Shown here in pieces: positions 37,261-44,938 of a DNA stretch of 64,000 nucleotides. Origin of the DNA: Streptomyces sp. NBC_01707 (GTDB taxonomy: Bacteria > Actinomycetota > Actinomycetes > Streptomycetales > Streptomycetaceae); NCBI RefSeq assembly GCF_041438805.1, contig NZ_CP109190.1, positions 6,448,001 through 6,512,000 on the forward strand. The letters are read 5' to 3'. Under the pieces are notes generated by a model. The model had not been told where the DNA came from and did not search any database. It was given only the letters and a program-made list of their open reading frames with translations. The translations under genes were made by a program, and so were the position numbers. How positions within the stretch are numbered: position 1 is the stretch's first letter; every line of letters starts with the position of its first letter.

Positions 37261-38623
37261 TCATGAGACGGCGGCGCATTCCAGCCGGAACTCCGCCGCG
37301 GCCTTCGCGATGGCGCTCTCCACCTCGCGGGTGCACAGGCTGCGGAACCGGAACCTGGCTCCGACGTGTTCGTAACCGCCGGTCCGGGGGACCACATAAC
37401 CGGCCGGTGGCACCACCTGCGCGTACGGGCCGTCGACGAGCGCGGTGAGCGGCTCGGCGGCGATCACCCGGCAGGGTGCGGGCACCGGCGTCGGGACGAG
37501 CAGCCAGCCCCCGGTGTGCCAGGTCTTCGGCCCGGTCAGCGCGGGGCGTCGGCCCAGCTGGACGTCGACGGCCGCGGCCATCAGGTCGATGCCGTGGACC
37601 TCCCGCCATACGAAGGGGATCTCGACGCCGCCCACCCGGTAGCCGGCCTCCAGGAAGTGCAGGCTCGGCCGCCCGTCGGGGCCGGCGCCGACGAAGACCT
37701 CCAGGTGGAACACCCACGGCTCCGCGCTCAGCGCACCCGCGATGGACGCCGTGAACTCACCCAGTGCGTCCAGCAAGCTGCGGGTCGTCCTCCTCCGCCG
37801 AGCCGAGGACGGCCCCGGTGGTGAAGTCGGCGCAGGAGTTGACGTAGCGGGAGGCGCGCCAGGGGCCGAGGTGACTGCCGGACCACAGGCCGTCGATGTG
37901 GTAGATCCGGTCGGCACAGAACTCCTGCACCAGCCGTTCCTCGCCGGGCAGTTCGTCCAGCGCGGACAGGCCGGCGGGGGAGTCGATGCGCAGCACTCCC
38001 CGACCGGCCGTGCCGCGGCGGGGTTTGACGATGACGGGCCAGCCGTGGGTCTCCGCGAAGGCGCGCACGGCGGCGGCGTCCGGGGCGTCGGCGAAGGCGG
38101 GCGTGCGGACACCGGCCGCGCCGACCGTCTCGCACATCACCAGCTTGTCCCGGAACCTCGCCAGGTCCTGAGGGGGCTGGCCGGGCAGGCCCAGACGGGC
38201 GCGGAGAGCGGCGGCGGTGTCGAGGTCGCCCTCGTTGAGCGCGACCACCCGGTCCGGGGCGCCGAAGAGTGCGGTCAGTGTCGCGGCCGCAGCGCTGACC
38301 TGGTCGAAGTCGTCGGTGGCGGTGACCTCGACGACGCCGGCGGCGGCAGGCGGCAGCGAGGACCAGCCGAGCTCCGTGGTGACGTAGGTGACCCGGTGGG
38401 TGGCGTGGTCGATGTAGTTCTCGTACAGGGCGTGCTCGTCGCGCCAGCGGTGCACGACCAAGATGTGCGGGCGGGTGTCGACGGCCGCGTGGTGGGTGGT
38501 GGCGCCGGGCGTGCGCCGCTGTCCCGTACGGCTCGTGCGGGCGGTGTCCTCGACCGGATCTTCTGTCGGGACGGTTGCCGGATCGCTCGGGGCGGTCCGG
38601 TACGGCATCGGGTTGTGGGTCAT
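37261..38623 (-). pseudogene. ATP-grasp ligase, frameshifted
   Basis: The first part (from 38623) has HILVVHRWRDEHALYENYID, LARFRDKLVMCETVGAAGV, the ATP-binding GWPVIVKPRRGTAGRGVL and IYHIDGLWSGS. After EEDDP, near 37776-37784, the frame changes and the rest continues LLDALGEFTASIAG, VFHLEVFVG, FLEAGYRVGGVEIPF and ends ECAAVS at 37261. The joined protein would be about 450 residues and is clearly paralogous to the intact 54312-55598 enzyme through its whole length. As read, the metal-binding E/N residues of the C-terminal lobe are cut off. It is followed by the PanD stub. Confidence 0.85.
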
Positions 38624-38647
38624 GTCAGGCACCTGTCTCTTCGGTCT

Positions 38648-39253
38648 CTATGCGGATGCCGGCGCGGCGCCTGCGGCCCTCCGGCCGCGCCGCCCGAATC
38701 GCGGCGCGGGGGCGCGGCGCCGCTGCCGTAGCTCTTCCATCTGCTCGTAGTACTCACCGCAGTTGAAGAAGCCACCGTGGTCACTGCGCTACTCCTTCGG
38801 CAGCGGGGAGAGCGCAAGGTTGTTGAAGCCGGAGAAGACCACGATGTCGGTGACGCGGGTCAGCAGGTGACGGCAGAGGGCGAACAGCGTGAATTCCTGC
38901 CCCGAGTTGTAGCTGCGGCCCGCGAAGTTGAGGCACGGCGCCGACGGCGCGTAAGCGCTCCACAGGCGGGAGGGCAGGGTCGCCGCATCGCTCCGCGCAC
39001 CGATGCCGAATGCTGTGGAGCTGCCGGCGAGCAGCCGGACAGGTCCCGTCTGCGCGACGGTGCCCGCCGACGCGCTCCCGTCGCCCGGGCCATGGGAGTA
39101 ACGGAACCCGAATTCACGGGTGTTGACGACATCGGACCAGTAGCCGGCGCGGTGGAAGTACATCAGGTACGGAAGCCATCGGGTCCGGGACCGGCCGTCG
39201 AAATCGTCGTAGGCCAACATCTGCGGGGTGAGCGTCACCCTCTGCTCCGCCAT
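38648..39253 (-). pseudogene. SGNH-like 'inducer of phenazine A' family protein, amber-truncated
   Basis: From ATG 39253 (GGAGGAACC upstream) the frame reads QRVTLTPQMLAYDDFDGRSR, RLLAGSSTAFGIGA, LNFAGRSYNSGQEF and IVVFSGFNNLALSPLPKE. It then hits TAG at 38789-38791. The same frame continues without shift: RSDHGGFFNCGEYYEQMEELR and a basic tail to a second TAG at 38648. GSSTAFG and GFNN resemble SGNH/GDSL blocks I and III. From memory this matches a streptomycete family labelled inducer of phenazine A, found near ATP-grasp genes. Intact relatives are longer, so the 3' end is lost as well. Confidence 0.65.
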
Positions 39254-39503
39254 GGTTCCTCCCGGTTCGTGAAGGGTCCTCCTCGGTCGGAGGTGACTCT
39301 TCCGTCGGCCCCGGAGGATCGGAACCATCAGAAATATGACGCCGCACAGTCATGAAGGCAGCGGCCGGTTCAGATCCCTGCAGCTGCAAGCTTGTGACCC
39401 TTTCGAGGCCCGACCACCCGGCGCAGAGTCGTTCTGGGCAGCACAGCCCGACGGAGAGGACCGCGGGAACGACCGCGGACAGACGACTGTGGGGAAGGCC
39501 GGC

Positions 39504-40250
39504 ATGACCAGAACAGCTGTGGTGACCGGGGCGAGCAGCGGGATCGGCGCGGCTGTCGCCCGACGCCTCGCCAAGGACGGGTTCGACACCGTACTGGTGG
39601 CCCCGGCGGGGCGAGTTGGTCCAGCGGGTCGCCGAGGAGACGGGCGGGCGGGCCGAGGCGGTCGACATCACCGACGCCGACGCCGTACGGGCCCTGGCCG
39701 AGCGGATCTACTCCTGCGACATCCTGGGGAACAACGCGGGCGGCGCGCTCGGCGCAGACCCGGTGTCGGGCGCGGATCCCGGTCACTGGCAGCACATGTA
39801 CGCGGCCAACGTGCTGGGCACGCTCCATGTCACCCAGGCCCTGCTCCCGCTGCTGAGGCGGAGCGCGGGCACCGTGGTCAACGTGACTTCGACGGCGGCG
39901 TTCGTCAACTACGAGACCGGCGGCGGATGCAGCGCGGCGAAGCACGCACAGCACGCCATGACCGAGACGATGCGGCTCGAGCTCTGCGGCGAGCCCGTCC
40001 GGGTCGTCGAGGTGGCACCCGGGATGGTTCACACCGAGGGATTCGCCTGAACCGCTTCCACGGTGACGGGGAGCGGGCCGCCGCCGTCTACGCGGGGGTC
40101 GACCGTCCGCTGAGCGCCGAGGACGTCGCCGAATGCGTCTCCTTCGCGGTCGGGCTGCCGCAGCACGTCAACATCGACCAGCTGGTGGTGCGCCCGCTCG
40201 CCCAGGCGGCCCAGCACAAGATCCACCGAGGCGGTCCCTTCGCCGGCTGA
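39504..40250 (+). pseudogene. Short-chain dehydrogenase/reductase with frameshifts and lost active-site Tyr
   Basis: The N terminus is a classical SDR: RTAVVTGASSGIGAAVARRL. An extra C in the run 39601-39604 shifts the frame. The middle part (VDITDADAVRALAER, CDILGNNAGG, LGTLHVTQALLPLL, VNVTSTAAFVNYE, APGMVHTEGFA) lies in another frame, and a missing C at 40046-40047 returns to the first frame (LNRFHGDGERAAAVYAGVDR to the end). In addition the catalytic YxxxK is CSAAK: TGC stands at 39928-39930. Three independent lesions make a real loss of function likely. Intact, it would be about 245 residues. Confidence 0.85.
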
Positions 40251-40385
40251 GTCCGGGCACTCCTTCGCGCCTGCCCGCCCGGCGATCTGCCGGCACCGGC
40301 ACCCGGCGACGTCCGAGACCGGTGACGTTCAACCCAGTGATGTCCGAACCAGTGATGTCCGAACCAGGAAAAGGGGCTCTCTGCC

Positions 40386-41599
40386 ATGACCTTTCTGCGT
40401 GGAATTCTGGCCCGGTCGTGCACGAGGAGGGCTCTTACGATCCCGCCGTCGCGCGGCACTGCGAACGCATCGTGCACGCACCGATAGCCGATGGGCCCGC
40501 GATCCTGGAGGTGCTGCGTCCGCTGCACGAGGAGCGGCCGTTCGACCGGGTGCTGACCACCACGGAGCCTGCCGCGGAGTCCACCGGATACGTCGTCGAC
40601 GCGCTGGGACTCACCGGGGTCACCGAAGCGACGGCCAGGGCCCTCAAGGACAAGGCCTCACCCGCGAGCTGCTCGCCAAGTACGACCTCAGCCCGGTCCG
40701 TCACCAGGTGGTGCACAGCGCCGAGGAGGCGGCCGAGTTCCAGCGGTCGGTCGGCGGCCGCATCGTTCTCAAGCCGGTCGACGGCGTCGCCAGCCTGCAC
40801 ATCCACCCGGCCGCGAATGCCGACGAGGCCGCGCGGGCCTGGCGCGACCTCGCCGTCGACGGCTTCGACGCGCCCATCGCGGAGGAGTACCTCGAAGGCC
40901 CGGTCGTCAGCGTCGACTCGTTCTCGTTCGACGGACGGCACGTACTCCGAGTACCGGATGAACGAGCGCTTCGTGGAGTGGGAGGTCAGTACCCCGAGCC
41001 GGGCGGCCGCCCCGCACCTGGCCGAGCTGCGAGCGCTCACCGTGCAGCTGCTCGACGCCGTGGGGCTCACCGAAGGGCCCTCGCACAGCGAGTTCGTCCT
41101 GACTCCGCAGGGCCCCCGGGTGCTCGAATCGCATGCCCGGCTGGCCGGCAGCGGGGCGCCCGAACTGGTGCGGCGTGCCTTCGGCGTGGATCTGAACCGT
41201 TGGTTCCTCACCGTCCCGCTCGGCATCGACGAGCTGCCGGCCGCCTCGCCCGAGCCGGTCGGCGGCGCCGCGGTGCGGTTCTTCACCCCGCAGCCGGGAC
41301 AGGTCCGCGCCGTCGAGGTGGCCACCGAGGTGGGCGCCGAGGTGAGGCGGGTCCCGCGAGGGGAGACACCGCTGGTCTTCCTGCCGTACCTCGACGAGTT
41401 CAGGCAGTTGCCGGCCGCGGCGGTCATCGCCAAGAGCCCGGGCGACACCGTTCCGGAGCTGCTCACCGTCGCCGACTGCGTGTCCGGATATGTGATCGCG
41501 TCCGGCGTGGACCGGGAGGCCGCGGTCACCCGGTGCGAGGAGATCGACAAAAACATCCGCTTCCTGACCGACCGACGAAGTGACCGACCGACGAACTGA
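40386..41599 (+). pseudogene. ATP-grasp ligase with several frameshifts
   Basis: Pieces of one ATP-grasp protein lie in changing frames: MTFL, VEFWPGR, then VHEEGSYDPAVARHCERIVH up to ARALKDKA, then LTRELLAKYDLSPVRHQVV, GGRIVLKPVDGVASLHI and PIAEEYLEGPVVSVDSFSFD. Finally EYRMNERFVEWEV continues with SHSEFVLTPQGPRVLESHAR to the end. Changes are near 40398, 40417, 40661 (a C missing in GCCTCACC) and 40944. The last block keeps the E/N metal site region. It would be about 400 residues if repaired and differs enough from the other ATP-grasp genes here to be its own type. Confidence 0.85.
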
Positions 41600-41628
41600 T
41601 CGGCCCACACCATCGAAGGAGAAGAGAG

Positions 41629-41973
41629 TTGGAAACCAACGAGCACACCCTGAGCGCTGCCGCGCTCCTGGAGACCGCCCACAAAGCCGTCTCGCAGGGC
41701 TATCCCTGCGACGACCGGCTGGCCCGCGCCGCGCTGCACCTCATCGAGTGCGCCACGGACGTCGTCGTACGACTGCCAGACCGTGACATCGACTCGGCGC
41801 GGGAGGCGCTCGGACTGGCCCGCGCGGCGGTGGTGACCGCGACCTGTGCCGTACGGGAGATCCACGCCCAGGCCCGGGAGACGTCCGAGCCGGTGTCCCT
41901 GCCCACTCCCGGGAAGCCGCCGGCCGGGTCCGCGCGTGGTCCGGGCCGGGTCTGCTGCGGCCTCGACCGGTAG
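41629..41973 (+). CDS. Unrecognised small helical protein
   Basis: A 114-residue frame with TTG start at 41629 behind AAGGAGAAGAGAG, 29 bp after the ATP-grasp pseudogene on the same strand. The first 85 residues are helical with regular Leu/Ala/Val spacing (LSAAALLETAHKAV, ALHLIECATDVVVRL, ALGLARAAVVTATCAVREI). The tail is Pro/Gly-rich with two adjacent Cys (VCCGLDR). I do not recognise a family. Codon use is normal, and a strong terminator follows at 42019. It could be a carrier-like or structural protein of the locus, but nothing shows it. Confidence 0.6.
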   Translation: METNEHTLSAAALLETAHKAVSQGYPCDDRLARAALHLIECATDVVVRLPDRDIDSAREALGLARAAVVTATCAVREIHAQARETSEPVSLPTPGKPPAGSARGPGRVCCGLDR

Positions 41974-42018
41974 GCGGGCGACAGTTCCACCCAGGTCAGG
42001 AGCCCTGTCCCGGTCTCT

Positions 42019-42055
42019 CGAAGCCCCGCTGCCGCACTGCGGCAGCGGGGCTTCG
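42019..42055. terminator. Perfect 17-bp hairpin
   Basis: CGAAGCCCCGCTGCCGC and its exact complement are separated by three bases (ACT). It separates the decayed left arm of the cluster from the intact right arm. Confidence 0.85.
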
Positions 42056-42194
42056 GCGTGGGGCGCATGTTCGTGCACTTGGTTTCGTACTTACGCACTG
42101 CACAAGTCTGACCTTATTGGGGGCCGCCTGTTTTCGAAGAATGGAGATGTGAGCGGGGGAGCCGCCCACAAACAACGAGAAGAGGAATCGAATT

Positions 42195-42392
42195 ATGCGT
42201 AACAACACGTTCCAGATGAAGCTTTCCGCCACTCGCCGCGGGATTCAGTCCGCCCTGGTCGCTGCCGCTTCGGCGGTACTCGTCGCCACTGCGGTGGGCG
42301 TGGCGACCGCCGGTTCCGCGGTGGCCGACACGACCACTACGACGACCACCCCCAGCACGAGCGCCTCGCCCGACGATCACGGCTGGGACTGA
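42195..42392 (+). CDS. Small secreted Thr-rich peptide
   Basis: A 65-residue product with AGAAGAGGAATCG before the ATG. Residues 1-44 form a Sec signal peptide: charged start MRNNTFQMKLSATRR, hydrophobic LVAAASAVLVATAVGVATA, and the AVA cleavage site. The predicted mature part is only about 21 residues, seven consecutive Thr, then PSTSASPDDHGWD. No family is recognised. It is the first gene after the terminator and lies 64 bp before thyX on the same strand, so it may share the promoter of the biosynthetic genes. It could be a peptide precursor or a small wall-associated protein. Confidence 0.7.
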   Translation: MRNNTFQMKLSATRRGIQSALVAAASAVLVATAVGVATAGSAVADTTTTTTTPSTSASPDDHGWD

Positions 42393-42456
42393 ACAGGCAT
42401 ATTCCATCTGCACAATATCGAGCACCGCTGAACAGAATCCACCGGAGGAACGTACG

Positions 42457-43221
42457 ATGACGATCAGCCCGGCCCTTGAGGTCCACGCCCCCGACGCACC
42501 CGTCTTCGGTCCCGAAATCGAACTGCGCAGCCAGATCACCGTCGAGCTCGTCGACCACACCGCCTCCGACCTGGGAGTCGTACGTGCGGCGCGGGTCTCC
42601 ACCGCCGGCGAGGAGGCGCACCGAGAGGAGCGCGGTGACGCATATATCGGGGGTCTCATCCGGTATTTGATGCGCAGCCGTCACGGCAGCCCTTTCGAGC
42701 ACAATTCGATGACCTTCCTGGTGCACGCGCCGATCTTCGCGATCCGCCACATGATGCGTCACCGAATGTGGTCCTTCAATGAGGAGAGCGCCCGCTACAA
42801 GGACCTCAAGAACGTCTTTTACGTGCCCGACCGCGACCGGGCGCTGAAACAGGAGGGGAAGCCCGGTCACTACCAGTACGTTCCGGGCAGCGAGGAGGAC
42901 TACGAGCTGCTCTCCACCGCCACCAGCGAGGCCTACCGGTCCGCCTTCCGCGAATACCAGAAGATGCTCGATGCCGGAATCGCCCGCGAGCTGGCCCGCA
43001 TGGTGCTCCCGGTGGCCACCTTCTCCACCGTGTACGCCACCTGCAACGCCCGCTCGCTGATGCACTTCCTCGGCCTGCGCACCAACCGCGCCGACGCCGC
43101 CTATGTGTCGCACCCGCAGCGGGAGATCGAGGTGGTGGCCGAGCAGATGGAGGACGAGTTCGCGCGGCTGATGCCACTGACCCACGAGGCCTTCGAGAAG
43201 TTCGGCCGCGTCAGTCCCTGA
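42457..43221 (+). CDS. thyX: Flavin-dependent thymidylate synthase-type C5 pyrimidine methylase
   Basis: A 254-residue ThyX-fold protein that should use FAD, NADPH and methylene-tetrahydrofolate to methylate (or hydroxymethylate) a uracil nucleotide at C5. The signature RHRMWSFNEESARY is at about 100-113, followed by the FAD/nucleotide blocks YATCNARSLMHFLGLR and HPQREIEVVAEQME. From memory, the housekeeping Streptomyces ThyX has one more residue in the signature (RHRVGWSYNEESGRY), so this is a second, divergent copy. It is followed 30 bp later by a LOG-type glycosidase, suggesting a biosynthetic role rather than dTMP supply. Confidence 0.88.
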   Translation: MTISPALEVHAPDAPVFGPEIELRSQITVELVDHTASDLGVVRAARVSTAGEEAHREERGDAYIGGLIRYLMRSRHGSPFEHNSMTFLVHAPIFAIRHMMRHRMWSFNEESARYKDLKNVFYVPDRDRALKQEGKPGHYQYVPGSEEDYELLSTATSEAYRSAFREYQKMLDAGIARELARMVLPVATFSTVYATCNARSLMHFLGLRTNRADAAYVSHPQREIEVVAEQMEDEFARLMPLTHEAFEKFGRVSP

Positions 43222-43251
43222 CCGGATCGTGATCCGACGGAGGTTCCTGCC

Positions 43252-43812
43252 ATGAGAGTCACGGTCTACGCGGGCTCGGCCCTGGGGAACCAGGCCATCT
43301 ACCAAGAAGCCGCCGCGGCCTTCGCCAAGCAACTCGTCGCCGAGGGGCATGAGATCGTCTACGGCGGGGGAGCGGCCGGCCTCATGGGGGTCGTCGCCGA
43401 CTCCGCCCTGGCGGCCGGCGGCCGGGTCACCGGAGTGATCCCGAAACACCTTGTCGACGCCGAGGTCGCCCACCAGGGCCTGACCGAACTGCACATCGTC
43501 GACACCATGCACCAACGCAAGCAGATCATGGCCGACCTGGCGGATGCCTTCGTAGCGCTGCCGGGCGGGGTGGGCACCGTCGAGGAGATCCTCGAAGCCT
43601 GGGCCTGGCTCATCCTCGGCCGGCACGGAAAGCCGATGGCGATGCTGAACGTGGACGGCTACTGGGACCGGCTCCTGCGGATGATCTGCCGCATGTCCGC
43701 CAGCGGATTCCTGCGCGAGCAGGAGCTGGGCACCCTCGCGTCCGTCGGGGACGCGAACGAATTCCTCGACCTTGTAAGCCAGTGGGAGCCCCCGCCGCCG
43801 CGATGGGGCTGA
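43252..43812 (+). CDS. LOG-family nucleotide 5'-monophosphate phosphoribohydrolase
   Basis: A 186-residue Rossmann-type protein with the LOG/lysine-decarboxylase-like motif PGGVGTVEEILEAWAW (about 103-118) and the upstream MHQRKQIMADLADAF. These residues bind phosphate and ribose and hydrolyse the N-glycosidic bond of nucleoside monophosphates, freeing the base. The early blocks VYAGSALGNQ and VYGGGAAGLMG also fit. Plant-type cytokinin LOG and MilB-like CMP hydrolases belong to this superfamily. Next to ThyX it may release a modified pyrimidine; a purine or cytokinin substrate is the alternative. It is not a lysine decarboxylase. Confidence 0.87.
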   Translation: MRVTVYAGSALGNQAIYQEAAAAFAKQLVAEGHEIVYGGGAAGLMGVVADSALAAGGRVTGVIPKHLVDAEVAHQGLTELHIVDTMHQRKQIMADLADAFVALPGGVGTVEEILEAWAWLILGRHGKPMAMLNVDGYWDRLLRMICRMSASGFLREQELGTLASVGDANEFLDLVSQWEPPPPRWG

Positions 43813-43829
43813 GATCGGGAGTAGGAGCG

Positions 43830-44879
43830 ATGTCGGTACTGAATGTGGAGAGTGCGGCCCCCGAGGCCGCGCAGGTCACCGTGGTGGACGGCTATGTCCC
43901 GGTGATCGACCTGAGTTCCGCGCGGTCGGGCGGGGCGGCGGAACGGCAACTGGCCGCGGTGATCGACGAGGTCTGCCGTACCAGCGGCTTCCTGGTGATC
44001 GTCGGCCACGGCGTGCCCGAGCGCACGATATCGGAGATGTACCGGGCCACCCGGGAGTTCTTCGCGCTGTCGGCCGAGACCAAGGCGGAACTGCTCGCCG
44101 TCCCGGCCGACCCGCTGATGCGGGGATTCGGCCGCCAAGGCAGTCTCGCGGCTTCCAACGCGGAGGCCGAGGTCGAGCAGGAGCGGGCACTGCCGGACAT
44201 CTCGGAGACCTTCACGGTCAACCGTCTGGGAGAGCCGGATGCCGACCGGGCGCTGCCCGTCGACGCCGACCCGGCTCTGCGGACCCCGAACCGCTGGCCC
44301 GAACTGCCCGGCTTCACCGAGGCGTACCGGTCCTACTACGCGGCCATGGAGGTGCTGGCCGGGGACATCATGCGACTGTTCGCCCTTGCGCTCGATCTGC
44401 CCGAGGACTGGTTCGAGGACAAGATCGAGCAGCACATGACCAACCTGACCGCCAACTTCTACCCGCAGCAGCCGGAACCCCCCGCACCCGGGCAGCTCCG
44501 CAAGGGAATGCACAGCGACTGGGGCAGCCTGACCATCCTCTACCAGGACGACGGTCCGGGCGGCCTGCAGGTCCTCGACAAGGCGGGTCAGTGGCTCGAC
44601 GTACCCGTCATCGAGGGTTCCTTTGTTGTCAACATCGGTGACCTGATGGCCATTTGGACCAATAATCGGTGGGTGAGCACCGTCCACCGGGTGGTCAATC
44701 CGCCGCGTGAACTGGCTGGAAAGGAACGCTACTCGGTTCCCTTCTTCCACCAGCCGGCCTACGACGCCCTCATCGAGTGCATCCCCACCTGCACCGGTCC
44801 GCTCAATCCACCGAGGCACGAACCGGTGCGCTCGGGCGACTACATCATCGGTAAGTTCAGCAGAGCGTATGGCGCGTAA
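43830..44879 (+). CDS. Isopenicillin N synthase-like 2-oxoglutarate/Fe(II) oxygenase
   Basis: A 349-residue enzyme of the DIOX_N plus 2OG-FeII_Oxy type. The N domain reads VPVIDLSSARSGG and GFLVIVGHGVPE. The iron site is HSD in GMHSDWGSLTIL (about 228-230) plus the His of STVHRVVNPPR (about 286), whose Arg region binds 2-oxoglutarate. It should hydroxylate, desaturate or cyclise a small substrate. AGGAG lies before the ATG at 43830, 17 bp after the LOG gene, so thyX-LOG-oxygenase-ATP-grasp form one operon. The substrate is unknown. Confidence 0.9.
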   Translation: MSVLNVESAAPEAAQVTVVDGYVPVIDLSSARSGGAAERQLAAVIDEVCRTSGFLVIVGHGVPERTISEMYRATREFFALSAETKAELLAVPADPLMRGFGRQGSLAASNAEAEVEQERALPDISETFTVNRLGEPDADRALPVDADPALRTPNRWPELPGFTEAYRSYYAAMEVLAGDIMRLFALALDLPEDWFEDKIEQHMTNLTANFYPQQPEPPAPGQLRKGMHSDWGSLTILYQDDGPGGLQVLDKAGQWLDVPVIEGSFVVNIGDLMAIWTNNRWVSTVHRVVNPPRELAGKERYSVPFFHQPAYDALIECIPTCTGPLNPPRHEPVRSGDYIIGKFSRAYGA

Positions 44880-44938
44880 GTCCGGGGCGAAGAGTTCCGC
44901 GAACTACGAGATGCCGTCGAAAGCGAGGTGAGAACACC

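Noticed and set aside
38789..38791. Amber codon as programmed recoding (pyrrolysine or readthrough)
   Set aside because: No such system is known in Streptomyces, and four neighbouring genes are also broken; a nonsense mutation is simpler.
38620..38817. A 65-codon frame between the ATP-grasp and SGNH-like pseudogenes as a RiPP precursor
   Set aside because: Another frame over the same bases continues the SGNH-like protein (FFNCGEYYEQM), which explains the sequence better.
43252..43812. Lysine decarboxylase
   Set aside because: The PGGVGTVEE motif belongs to LOG-type phosphoribohydrolases; the old name is a known misannotation.
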